Assembly (NCBI GenBank): GCA_947447405.1
Contig: CANFKQ010000003.1
Span: forward strand, 1-39,473
Source of the DNA: Comamonadaceae bacterium
GTDB lineage: Bacteria; Pseudomonadota; Gammaproteobacteria; Burkholderiales; Burkholderiaceae_C
DNA length: 39,473 nt
Direction of reading: 5' to 3'
How positions within the stretch are numbered: the stretch's first letter is position 1; each line of letters begins with the position of its first letter. The position numbers and the translations under genes are program-made. The notes under the pieces are model-generated. The model made no database searches, was not told where the DNA came from, and worked only from the letters and a program-made list of their open reading frames with translations. Shown piece by piece: positions 17,410 through 26,093 of the stretch.

Positions 17410-18390
17410 TCAATCTGCTGTGATTTGCTTGGTGCGAATCACAGCGCCCCAACGCGGGTAGTCTTTGGCGGCGATAGCCCCTAACTCAGCTGACGTTGAC
17501 GCCGAGGCATCAAGCCCTGCTTTGCCCAAGATGTCTTTCACTTCAGGTTGGCGCAAGATAGCGGCCATCTCTGTGTTCAAACGGGTTACCACAGCAGCAG
17601 GTGTCTTACTAGGCGCAAAGAAGGCATACCAAAGATCGACATCAATGCGCTTGACACCCATTTCTTCAAACGTTGGCACATCCGGCGCTACAGGGTGGCG
17701 CTTAGGGCTACCTGTCGCTAAGGCATTCAAACGACCACTCTTCACAAAACCTTGCGCAATGTGCACAGGCAAAAAGCCCACATTGAGCTCGCCGCCCAAA
17801 AGGTCTTGCGTGTAGCCGGCCGTACCGCGATAGGGCACGTGCAGCATGAACGTGTTGGATTCGAGCTTGAACAATTCCATCGCCATATGATGTGGCGTAC
17901 CCACACCGGGCGAACCAAAACTAATCGCACCAGGCTTGCCCTTGGCCTCTTTGATCAACTCGGCCAAGGACTTGATGCCTGTTTTCGGATTGGCTACCAA
18001 CATCAACGAACCATAAGCAGCCATCGAGACAGGCGCGAAATCTTTCACAGGATCAAAACCCACGTTTTTGTACAACTGTGAGGCGATCAACATGGTGTTG
18101 GCGCCCATCAACAGCGTGTAGCCATCGGGGCTAGATTTAGCCACTGCCTCTGCACCAATGTTGCCACTGGCGCCCGGTTGGTTTTGCACCACAACGGGTT
18201 GCCCTAAGCGCTCACTCAAACGTGGCCCCACCACACGAGCAATCGTGTCCATGCCCGTGCCAGGTGTGAAAGGCACCACAATCTTGATGGCCTGATTAGG
18301 GTAAGTGACTTGTGCAGATGCACCAAAGTTCAATAAGCCCACCGCAGCCAATGCAAGTGCGGCAAGTTGTCGACGATCAACGTACATCAT
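17410..18390 (-). CDS. Bug/TctC-family tripartite tricarboxylate transporter substrate-binding protein
   Basis: YPNQAIKIVVPFTPGTGMDTIARVVGPRLSERLGQPVVVQNQPGASGNIGAEAVAKSSPDGYTLLMG. Confidence 0.94.
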   Translation of the reverse strand: MMYVDRRQLAALALAAVGLLNFGASAQVTYPNQAIKIVVPFTPGTGMDTIARVVGPRLSERLGQPVVVQNQPGASGNIGAEAVAKSSPDGYTLLMGANTMLIASQLYKNVGFDPVKDFAPVSMAAYGSLMLVANPKTGIKSLAELIKEAKGKPGAISFGSPGVGTPHHMAMELFKLESNTFMLHVPYRGTAGYTQDLLGGELNVGFLPVHIAQGFVKSGRLNALATGSPKRHPVAPDVPTFEEMGVKRIDVDLWYAFFAPSKTPAAVVTRLNTEMAAILRQPEVKDILGKAGLDASASTSAELGAIAAKDYPRWGAVIRTKQITAD

Positions 18391-18416
18391 TCAACGTTCT
18401 CCAGTAGGTGTGCAGC

Positions 18417-19490
18417 TCAGGCGGATTTAGACGCAGGCGGGATTTTGAACAAGCGCTCAGCGTTGTCTTGGAAGAAGGCTTTGCGCACTTGTGGGGCCAT
18501 GTCGAGGTTTTCTAACATCGCGACCTCTTCTGGCACATATTGGTAGGGGTAGTCCATGGCGTACAGCACGCGGTCGGGTCCCATGAAATCTTGGGTAAAT
18601 TTGAGCGCTGCGCCCCATGCCACACCGCTGTTGGTGATGTGAAAGTTCTCGCGCAGGTAGTCGCTGGGCTTACGTTTGGTTGGCAGCACGCTGGCATAGC
18701 GCTTAGATTTGACGGTGGCTGCATGCATGTAATCCAAGCGGTACGCCCAGAAAGGCAAGGCCTCACCCATATGGCCCAAAATAATTTGCAACTTAGGGAA
18801 TCGATCAAACACCCCTGAAGTGATCAAGCGCAAAGCATGTAAACCTGTCTCTACACCAAAGCCGTAAATCGCACCATCCAAACCTGCTTCAATGAAGTGC
18901 TGAATCATGCTGGCAGGCATGGCATTGGGATGCAAATAGATGGGTGTGTCCATCGCTTCGGCTGCTTCAAAGATAGGCCAGAACTTTTGATCTGACAAAT
19001 ACTCGCCTTGTGTATGTGAGTTGATCACCACCGAATGCATGTTCAATTGATTCACGCCACGCTGAATCTCTTTAGCGGCTGCTGCAGGGTCTTGCGGGGC
19101 AACAGCAATCATGCCCACCAAACGATCAGGATGGCGACGCATCGCGTCCGCCAAGATGTCATTGGCCACGGGAGCAAAAGAAACCGCCGTGTCTTTGTCC
19201 ATGATCTGCACACCCGGCGAGGTCAAGCCGATCACTTGAACATCCACACCCGCTTCGTCCATGTGCTGCAAGCGCAGTGTGTCCAAGTCGGTCAAGCAAC
19301 GCATGATGTGCGTGGCCCGCTCACTCGGGCTGCTCATGTAAAAGCCCATCAAGTGTTTAAACCCCACATCCACATCGTCTTTGTCCAAGATGCGTTTGTA
19401 AATTTCCAACATTTCCGGTGGCGAGAACGCCTCCTCGGTAGCAATGCGTCGATAAGGTCGCGCTGGCAAAGAAGACGAAGGCACACTCAT
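18417..19490 (-). CDS. Amidohydrolase_2/ACMSD-family decarboxylase, LigW-like (5-carboxyvanillate decarboxylase-like)
   Basis: RIATEEAFSPPE, DVQVIGLTSPGVQ, VINSHTQGEYL, GAIYGFGVETGLHALRLITSGVFDRFP, ILGHMGEALPFWAYRLDYMHAATVKSKRY, NSGVAWGAALKF, YAMDYPYQYVPEEV; closer to LigW than to gamma-resorcylate decarboxylase by recall. Confidence 0.75.
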   Translation of the reverse strand: MSVPSSSLPARPYRRIATEEAFSPPEMLEIYKRILDKDDVDVGFKHLMGFYMSSPSERATHIMRCLTDLDTLRLQHMDEAGVDVQVIGLTSPGVQIMDKDTAVSFAPVANDILADAMRRHPDRLVGMIAVAPQDPAAAAKEIQRGVNQLNMHSVVINSHTQGEYLSDQKFWPIFEAAEAMDTPIYLHPNAMPASMIQHFIEAGLDGAIYGFGVETGLHALRLITSGVFDRFPKLQIILGHMGEALPFWAYRLDYMHAATVKSKRYASVLPTKRKPSDYLRENFHITNSGVAWGAALKFTQDFMGPDRVLYAMDYPYQYVPEEVAMLENLDMAPQVRKAFFQDNAERLFKIPPASKSA

Positions 19491-19503
19491 AGATTTCCTT
19501 AAA

Positions 19504-20439
19504 TTATTGGCACTCAGGCACTGGCGTTGGCAAAGCCCTCTTTTCATAGAAGGCCTGTAAATTAGCGAGGGCCAATGCTGCCATGGCTTGACGTGTTTCC
19601 ACTGTCGCACTGGCGATATGCGGCGTCAGCACCACATTGGGCAAACGTCGCAACTCAGGGTCGATGATGGGTTCGTCCCAAAACACATCGAGGGCCGCAC
19701 CCGCTATCGCCTTGTCCTTGAGCGCTTGCACCAACACAGACTGGTTGACCACCGAGCCACGCGCAATGTTGATGAGGTAACCCTTATTGCCCAGGGCTTG
19801 CAATACCGAAGCGCCAATTAAATTGCTGGTGTTGTCCCCGCCAGGCACAGCCACCACCAAATAGTCCACCGCTGCCGCCAGCTCAGTGGCTGTTTTGTAA
19901 AAGGCATAAGGCACGTCAGTCTTGGCTTCGCGACCGGTATATGAAATAGGCATGTCAAATGCAGACGCGCGTTTGGCAATGGCGCGACCGATGCGCCCCA
20001 TGCCGACGATGCCAAGGCGTGAGCCTGACACCTTGTGGGTCAATGCAAACTCATCGTCCACCCAATCACCGTTGCGCACAAATTTGTCTGCTTGTGGAAT
20101 ACGGCGACCAATTGACAACAACAAGCTCATCGCCAAGTCAGCCACATCGTCGGTCAACACCCCGGGCGTATGCGTGACAACGATGCCTCGCTCTTTGGCC
20201 GCCACCACATCCACCCCGTCGTAGCCCACACCACAAATGACAATCAGCTTCACATTGGGCAGCATGCTCAGCAGCTTTTTGTCAACCTTGGCGGCGCCCG
20301 TCCCCACTAAGGCGGTGACCTTACTCAACGCACCCGGGTCTTTGATATGGGTGTGGTCGTGCACGATGTAATCGGCCTCTTGCAACGCGTTCATCATGAA
20401 CGGGGGCAAGGGCGACACTTGCATGATTTCTTGTGCCAT
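19504..20439 (-). CDS. D-isomer-specific 2-hydroxyacid dehydrogenase
   Basis: GVGYDGVDVVAAKERGIVVTHTPGVLTDDVADLAMSLLL, GSRLGIVGMGRIGRAIAKRA, NIARGSVVNQSVLVQAL, VVLTPHIASATVETR. Confidence 0.92.
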   Translation of the reverse strand: MAQEIMQVSPLPPFMMNALQEADYIVHDHTHIKDPGALSKVTALVGTGAAKVDKKLLSMLPNVKLIVICGVGYDGVDVVAAKERGIVVTHTPGVLTDDVADLAMSLLLSIGRRIPQADKFVRNGDWVDDEFALTHKVSGSRLGIVGMGRIGRAIAKRASAFDMPISYTGREAKTDVPYAFYKTATELAAAVDYLVVAVPGGDNTSNLIGASVLQALGNKGYLINIARGSVVNQSVLVQALKDKAIAGAALDVFWDEPIIDPELRRLPNVVLTPHIASATVETRQAMAALALANLQAFYEKRALPTPVPECQ

Positions 20440-20522
20440 GACGGAATTCTCCAGCAGTCTGTGATCTGTCCATAACTCTACTCCCTGTTTGTCTATCTGC
20501 TGATTGACTAACATCGCAGGCT

Positions 20523-21296
20523 ATGACTGAAGGCTCTCCTCTCCTAGACATCGTCGGCTCTGTCGCCACCCTGACCTTGCGTCGCCCCTCGCTGCGCAAC
20601 AGCCTGACAGATGACGACCTCAACACCCTGCTGGCCCACTTTGACACCATCAACCACCACACCGCCGTACAAGTGGCAGTGCTGCGCTCGGACACCTCGG
20701 GGCAAAAAGAAGCGGTGTTCAGTGCCGGCTACAACGTCGGCGGATTTGACAAGGACCCAATGGCTCCTTTGTTTTTTGAAAAAATCCCAGTGGCTTTAGA
20801 GCAACTGCGCCCTGTCACCATCTGCGCATTGAACGGCAGCGTGTATGGCGGCGCGACCGACTTGGTGCTGGCCTGCGACTTCACCGTGGCACAACGGGGA
20901 TATACATGGCGCATGCCAGCAGCGTCGCTGGGCCTGCATTACTACCCCAGCGGTTTGCGCCGCTATGTCAGTCGCCTTGGCTTGCCAATGAGCAAGCGTG
21001 CCTTTTTTCTCGGACAGTCCATGCCTTACGAAGAGCTAGGCAAACACGGTGTTTTTGAAGCTTTGGTAGAGGCCGATGCATTTGAGGGCACCGTACAAAA
21101 CTTGATAGACATTCTGAACAATATGGCGCCTTTGGCATTGGCTCAAACCAAGAAAAGTTTGAATGAGATCGCGGCAGGTTTGTATAACGAACCCGCACTC
21201 AAAGAACGTTCACGTGAATCGGTGCACAGCCAAGACTTTGTCGAAGGCCGTGCCGCATTTGCTGAGCGGCGTGCGCCTAAGTTCACGGGAAATTAA
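20523..21296 (+). CDS. Enoyl-CoA hydratase/isomerase (crotonase) family protein
   Basis: VATLTLRRPSLRNSLTDDDL, FSAGYNVGGF, ALNGSVYGGATDLVLACDFTVA. Confidence 0.88.
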   Translation: MTEGSPLLDIVGSVATLTLRRPSLRNSLTDDDLNTLLAHFDTINHHTAVQVAVLRSDTSGQKEAVFSAGYNVGGFDKDPMAPLFFEKIPVALEQLRPVTICALNGSVYGGATDLVLACDFTVAQRGYTWRMPAASLGLHYYPSGLRRYVSRLGLPMSKRAFFLGQSMPYEELGKHGVFEALVEADAFEGTVQNLIDILNNMAPLALAQTKKSLNEIAAGLYNEPALKERSRESVHSQDFVEGRAAFAERRAPKFTGN

Positions 21297-21313
21297 ACAG
21301 CGATCGTCATAAA

Positions 21314-21341
21314 AAAATGGGAGCCATATGGCTCCCATTTT
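21314..21341. terminator. Bidirectional Rho-independent terminator between convergent genes
   Basis: AAAATGGGAGCC-ATAT-GGCTCCCATTTT flanked by A-run and T-rich tract. Confidence 0.85.
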
Positions 21342-21372
21342 GTTTTGGCCTGTAAGCAGGCCAAGGCTGGAA

Positions 21373-21687
21373 TTAAGCCTTCTTGGCGTAAGCCGAGCAC
21401 CAAGCTTTACCAGACACTTGTTTGCCAGCAAACAAGGGGCAGCCACCAGCTGCATCAGCGGCCTTACCTTGGAACAAAGCACAGTTGCTGCACTGTTGAC
21501 CAGCAGCGTATTTGGGTTGCTTGGCTTTATCAACTTTGGTGGCGTCGGATTTGTATCCCAAGCCAGTGGCTTGTGGGTCTTTCTCGTCCACCATCGCTGC
21601 TTGTACAGCGGTTGTTGCAAAGGCGGCAACGCCAGCAACAGAAATGGTTTGCATCATGAATATGCGACGGTTAGTGGGTTTGCTCAT
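21373..21687 (-). CDS. High-potential iron-sulfur protein (HiPIP), Tat-type signal
   Basis: NRRIFMMQTISVAGVAAFATTAVQA; C-x2-C...C...C arrangement CSNCALFQGKAADAAGGCPLFAGKQVSGKAWCSAY. Confidence 0.93.
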   Translation of the reverse strand: MSKPTNRRIFMMQTISVAGVAAFATTAVQAAMVDEKDPQATGLGYKSDATKVDKAKQPKYAAGQQCSNCALFQGKAADAAGGCPLFAGKQVSGKAWCSAYAKKA

Positions 21688-21740
21688 CAATGTCCCCTTG
21701 GGAAAGTTTGAAATTGGGCCAGAAGATGCTGGCAGTGGGT

Positions 21741-21781
21741 ATCTTAACGAGAGTTCCCCACGTTCAATTGACAGACATCAA
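21741..21781 (-). promoter_or_regulatory. Candidate FNR/Anr class II promoter of HiPIP
   Basis: Minus strand TTGATGTCTGTCAA (21768-21781, 9/10 to TTGAT-N4-ATCAA) and TAAGAT -10 (21741-21746); predicted TSS near 21734 puts the box centre near -41. Confidence 0.45.
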
Positions 21782-21787
21782 TTGACA
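21764..21787. repeat. Two direct copies of TCAATTGACA with 14-bp period
   Basis: TCAATTGACA-GACA-TCAATTGACA. Confidence 0.8.
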
Positions 21788-22365
21788 CCACCATTTTGTA
21801 TGCCTCTGTCTTTGATACGTATTTCAACGAGCGCCAAGGTGTCGACCGTGTCCACATCTAGCACGCAACCCTCGTCGTCGACCTCGACGCAATACGCCTC
21901 ATGTTGCGCCAGCACCGAACGCGCACCATGGTCCCCCGTCAAATGGGACAAGGCCGCTCGGCAACCAATCCCAAAGCCCACAGGATGGCCCTGCTGCCCT
22001 CTGTAGCGAGGCACCACCACCCGATGGTCTGAAAGTGCCATAGCGACCTTCAACAAAGTACTGACCTGAATCAACGGCAGATCCGCGGGCAAGATGAGCC
22101 AGCCAACTGCATCAGGCGTCGCCGCCACCCCGCAGGCAATGCTGTCACCCATGCCAGGATTTGGTAAATGTGCCGTATCGGCACGCTCCACCACATGACA
22201 CGCCAAGCCACTCGTGCGCACAGCAGCCAACACGTGCTCACGCACAGCTTGACCACACAACAGAGATTGGAGTTTGTCTTGTGTCCCGCCAGATGCCTTA
22301 AAGCGCTCACCCTTGCCCGCTGCCAACACGATGACAGTAGGGAGCGCTGTCACGCTTTGACGCAA
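21778..22365 (-). CDS. Nucleotidyltransferase, MocA/MobA-like (molybdenum cofactor cytidylyltransferase-like)
   Basis: VIVLAAGKGERFKASGGTQDKL, GWLILPADLPLI, GQQGHPVGFG; overlaps xdhC-like gene by 16 nt. Confidence 0.85.
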   Translation of the reverse strand: MRQSVTALPTVIVLAAGKGERFKASGGTQDKLQSLLCGQAVREHVLAAVRTSGLACHVVERADTAHLPNPGMGDSIACGVAATPDAVGWLILPADLPLIQVSTLLKVAMALSDHRVVVPRYRGQQGHPVGFGIGCRAALSHLTGDHGARSVLAQHEAYCVEVDDEGCVLDVDTVDTLALVEIRIKDRGIQNGGVN

Positions 22366-23339
22366 GACGATTCGGTCGCCACTGGCGCTGTCGCAGCTGC
22401 GTTTTTGACTTGCACGATCTGGGCAATGATGGACACCGCAATTTCGGCAGGAGTTTGGGCCCCAATGCTCAAGCCCACAGGGCCGTGCAATCGCTCTAAG
22501 GATTCAGCACTCAAGCCGAAGTGCTCCATCAAACGCTGCTTGCGGTTGACTTGGTTACGGCGCGAACCCAAGGCCCCCACATAAAACGCGTCTGAGTTCA
22601 AGGCCTCCATCAAAGCCATGTCGTCGAGCTTTGAGTCGTGCGTCAACGCCACGATGGCAGTGTGTGCATCAGGCTTGAGTTCAAGCACCACATCATCAGG
22701 CATGCCCATGGCACGGGTCACACCGTCAAGACCGAGTGTGGCCGCATATTCCTCACGCGGGTCACACACCAGTACTTCGAAATCCAGCAGCTTGGCCATG
22801 TGCGCCACAGCTTGGCTGAGTTGGCCTGCACCAATCAACAACAGGCGCCAGCGTGGGCCAAACAAAGTGGTGAGCGTTGTGCCATCAAACTCCAACGCGT
22901 CGGTACGCGCAGCTTCACGCAACTTCACCTCGCCAGTTGAAATTTTCACCGTACGCGCGACCAATTGATGTGAAGACGTGCGTTGCAACACCTCTTCAAT
23001 CCACGCCACATTTTGGACAGGCTCTTGCACCAAGCGCAAAGTGCCGCCGCAGGGCAAGCCAAAGCGTGCGGCTTCTTCCTTGCTCACGCCATAGGCCACC
23101 ATGGAAGGATGCGACAGCGCGTCATATTCACCGGCTTTGATGCGGGCAATCAAGTCGTCTTCGACGCACCCCCCCGATACTGAACCGCTGACGACACCAT
23201 CGTCACGCACGGCAAGCAAAGCACCAGGTGGCCGTGGAGCGCTGCCCCACGTTTCCACCACCGTTACCAGGGTGACGCGCCGCCCAGCTTGACGCCAAGC
23301 CAGCACGTCGCTCAACACACGCAGGTCTAAGCTCTCCAT
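22350..23339 (-). CDS. XdhC/CoxI-family molybdenum hydroxylase maturation protein
   Basis: VTVVETWGSAPRPPGALLAVRDDGVVSGSVSGGCVEDDL; LLIGAGQLSQAVAHMAKLLDFEVLVCDPREEYA; YVGALGSRRNQ. Confidence 0.93.
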   Translation of the reverse strand: MESLDLRVLSDVLAWRQAGRRVTLVTVVETWGSAPRPPGALLAVRDDGVVSGSVSGGCVEDDLIARIKAGEYDALSHPSMVAYGVSKEEAARFGLPCGGTLRLVQEPVQNVAWIEEVLQRTSSHQLVARTVKISTGEVKLREAARTDALEFDGTTLTTLFGPRWRLLLIGAGQLSQAVAHMAKLLDFEVLVCDPREEYAATLGLDGVTRAMGMPDDVVLELKPDAHTAIVALTHDSKLDDMALMEALNSDAFYVGALGSRRNQVNRKQRLMEHFGLSAESLERLHGPVGLSIGAQTPAEIAVSIIAQIVQVKNAAATAPVATESSCVKA

Positions 23340-23348
23340 GTGAGGCCT

Positions 23349-25499
23349 TTAAGCAGCCGCTGCTTGCTTGAGCGCTTCAGCCGTAATAGGCAAGCGACGC
23401 ACGCGTTTGCCAGTCAACTTGGCCACGGCGTTGGCAATGGCGGGTGCCACCATCGCCGTGGCTGGCTCGCCAATACCGCCAGGCTTCTCGGTGCTCTTGA
23501 CCAACATGATGTCAATCTTGGGCGCCTCGTGCATGCGCACAGGCTGGAAGTTGTGATAGTTGGTCTCTTGCACACGGCCATGGGTCATCGTGATTTGGTG
23601 CTTCAACGCGGCACCCATGCCAAAGATGATGCTGGACTGCAACTGTGCTTCTACCGTATCGGGGTTGACCATGTGACCCATGTCTGCAGCCACTGTCACA
23701 CGATGCACTTGCACCTCGCCGCTGTCGTTCAGACTCACCTCAGCCACTTGGGCCATGTAGGTGTCATAGCCTTCCATCAAGGCAATGCCCAGTGCGTGAC
23801 CTTTGGCCAGTGGCTTGCCCCAGCCTGCTTTGTCAGCGGCGAGTTTGAGCACATGGGCAAAGCGTGTTTTACCGGCGAGCAAGCTCATGCGGTATTCGTA
23901 GGGGTCTTTGCCAGCTGCTTTAGCCAGCTCGTCCATGAAACTTTCATTAGCGAACGCATTCATGTTGTGACTCACAGCGCGCCAGTAGCCCACGCGAATT
24001 CCACTGTCATGAATTACCAAGTCGTGTTGGGTATTGGCAATGTTGTAGCCCGCCACAGCGGCTTCGGCCATGAAGGGGTCCATCGTGTCTTTGGGTAAGC
24101 CAAAAGCGCGCTGTGTCACCGACTGCGAAGCGACCTTGAAATGCAAAGCCACGGGTTTGCCAGACGCATCCAAACCGGCCTTGAGTTGGTTCACACCCAC
24201 TGGACGGTAGAAGTCGTGGGTCATGTCGTCTTCACGGGTCCACAGCAATTTGACGGGCTTGTTCACAGCCTTTGAGATTTCTGCCGCTTGCACGATGAAG
24301 TCCAGCTCCAAGCGACGGCCAAAGCCACCGCCCAAGAAGGTGGTTTGCAGTGTGACGTCTTCAGGCTTCAAGCCCAAAGCACCAGCCACTGCACCTTGTG
24401 CGCCTTGTTGGAACTGGGTAGGGCCAATCAGCAAAGCTTTGTTGCCCTGGACATGGGCCGTGAAGTTCATCGGCTCAAGTGGCGCGTGCGCCTGCATGGG
24501 GATCACGTACTCAGCTTCCAACACTTTGGCTGCACCTTTGAATGCAGCCGCCACATCGCCTTGCGGCTTGGTGATTTCTAACACCTTGCCTGTTTTCAAG
24601 GCTTGGCGTGTGCCCTCGATCACGCTGGCATCGCTCAAAGCAGCGCCTGCACCTTCGTCCCATTGGATGTTCAACAAGTCGCGCGCTTTTTTAGCTTGCC
24701 ACCAGCTGTTGGCCACGACAGCCACACCATCGCTGATTTGCACCACGTCAATCACGCCAGCAGACGCTTTGGCTGCTGAGCCGTCAAAGCTCTTGACCTT
24801 GCCACCAATCACAGGACATTGCGCCAGCGAGGCGTAGACCATGCCTGGCAACTTCACGTCAATGCCAAACTCAGCCGTACCGTTGACCTTCGCGGGTGTG
24901 TCCACGCGCTTGGTGCGCTTACCCACAATTTTGAAATCCTTGGGATCTTTCATCGGTGGCTTTTCGGGCACGGGCATACGTGCCGCAGCTTCAGCCAACT
25001 CGCCATAGGTTGACTTCAAGCCCTTCGGGCCATAAACCATGCCCTTGTCGGCACGGATCAAATCACGGTCCACCGCCCAACGTCCTGCGGCCGCAGTAAT
25101 GAGCATTTCGCGCACTTGCGCGCCAGCTACGCGCAACTTGAGCCAGCCGTCACGCACAGAAGTGGAGCCACCGGTGATTTGTGCGCCCAGCAAAGCGTTG
25201 ACATACACCGCATCAGGCGGTGCGGCGGCCACTTTAATTTGGCTGATGTCCACATGGAGCTCTTCGGCAATCAACATGGGCATCGAGGTATACACGCCTT
25301 GACCCATTTCAGAACGGGCAGACAACAAGGTGATGACGTTGTTGTCTGCAATGTGCACCCACGCATTGGGCGTGTGCACCGTACCTGCGGCCATGGCTTC
25401 GCCTTGTGTTCCGGGTAAGTTGAAGCCGAGCATCAAGCCGCCACTCACAGCGACAGAGGTTTTAAGGAATGAACGACGAGAGGTGTTTGTGTGGGTCAT
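23349..25499 (-). CDS. Xanthine dehydrogenase-family molybdopterin-binding subunit (IorB/aldehyde dehydrogenase type), Tat signal
   Basis: TSRRSFLKTSVAVSGGLMLGF; ARSEMGQGVYTSMPMLIAEEL; TTFLGGGFGRRLELDFIVQAAEISK; GIGEPATAMVAPAIANAVAKLTGKRVRRLPI. Confidence 0.93.
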   Translation of the reverse strand: MTHTNTSRRSFLKTSVAVSGGLMLGFNLPGTQGEAMAAGTVHTPNAWVHIADNNVITLLSARSEMGQGVYTSMPMLIAEELHVDISQIKVAAAPPDAVYVNALLGAQITGGSTSVRDGWLKLRVAGAQVREMLITAAAGRWAVDRDLIRADKGMVYGPKGLKSTYGELAEAAARMPVPEKPPMKDPKDFKIVGKRTKRVDTPAKVNGTAEFGIDVKLPGMVYASLAQCPVIGGKVKSFDGSAAKASAGVIDVVQISDGVAVVANSWWQAKKARDLLNIQWDEGAGAALSDASVIEGTRQALKTGKVLEITKPQGDVAAAFKGAAKVLEAEYVIPMQAHAPLEPMNFTAHVQGNKALLIGPTQFQQGAQGAVAGALGLKPEDVTLQTTFLGGGFGRRLELDFIVQAAEISKAVNKPVKLLWTREDDMTHDFYRPVGVNQLKAGLDASGKPVALHFKVASQSVTQRAFGLPKDTMDPFMAEAAVAGYNIANTQHDLVIHDSGIRVGYWRAVSHNMNAFANESFMDELAKAAGKDPYEYRMSLLAGKTRFAHVLKLAADKAGWGKPLAKGHALGIALMEGYDTYMAQVAEVSLNDSGEVQVHRVTVAADMGHMVNPDTVEAQLQSSIIFGMGAALKHQITMTHGRVQETNYHNFQPVRMHEAPKIDIMLVKSTEKPGGIGEPATAMVAPAIANAVAKLTGKRVRRLPITAEALKQAAAA

Positions 25500-25516
25500 G
25501 GTGAATCTCCGGCGGT

Positions 25517-25981
25517 TCAGGCTTTGCGCATCATGGCGGCGGCATCTTTGATGGCGGCACGCACACGGACATACGTGCCACAACGGCACAGGTTGGCACT
25601 CATGGCCTGGTCAATTTCGGTATCGCTGGGGTTCTTGTTTTTGGCGAGCAACGCCGCCGCGCTCATCAACTGGCCCGATTGGCAGTAGCCACACTGAGGC
25701 ACGTCGTGTTTGATCCATGCCACTTGCAATGGGTGGCTGTTGTCTTTGGATAGGCTTTCAACAGTGGCCACTTTTTTGCCCGCTACGCTAGAGAGCGGCG
25801 TTTGGCAAGAACGTGTGGGCTGACCATCCACATGCACGGTGCAAGCGCCGCACAAAGCAGCGCCACAGCCAAATTTGGTGCCCGTCAAGCCCAGCTCATC
25901 GCGAATGACCCACAACAGCGGGGTATCTGTTTCGGCGTTGGCCTTGGCGGCTTTGCCGTTGATTTGAAAATCGACACTCAT
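25517..25981 (-). CDS. (2Fe-2S)-binding subunit of molybdenum hydroxylase (IorA type)
   Basis: [65 protein letters not shown]. Confidence 0.95.
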   Translation of the reverse strand: MSVDFQINGKAAKANAETDTPLLWVIRDELGLTGTKFGCGAALCGACTVHVDGQPTRSCQTPLSSVAGKKVATVESLSKDNSHPLQVAWIKHDVPQCGYCQSGQLMSAAALLAKNKNPSDTEIDQAMSANLCRCGTYVRVRAAIKDAAAMMRKA

Positions 25982-26038
25982 CAACGTCTCCTCAATAAAA
26001 GTACAGTCGAGTATCAATGAAAAGTATTTACGATGTGT

Positions 26039-26058
26039 AAAACCCCATTTCGGGTTTT
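26039..26058. promoter_or_regulatory. Small hairpin AAAACCC-CATTTC-GGGTTTT between divergent operons
   Basis: 7-bp perfect stem, 6-nt loop, upstream of pdxH. Confidence 0.35.
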
Positions 26059-26093
26059 CCCTTTACTTGTCACCTGCGTCACACAGAAACACC

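Noticed and set aside
23340-24098. 252-aa plus-strand ORF opposite the Mo-hydroxylase gene
   Set aside because: Fully antisense to a conserved CDS and no recognisable motifs.
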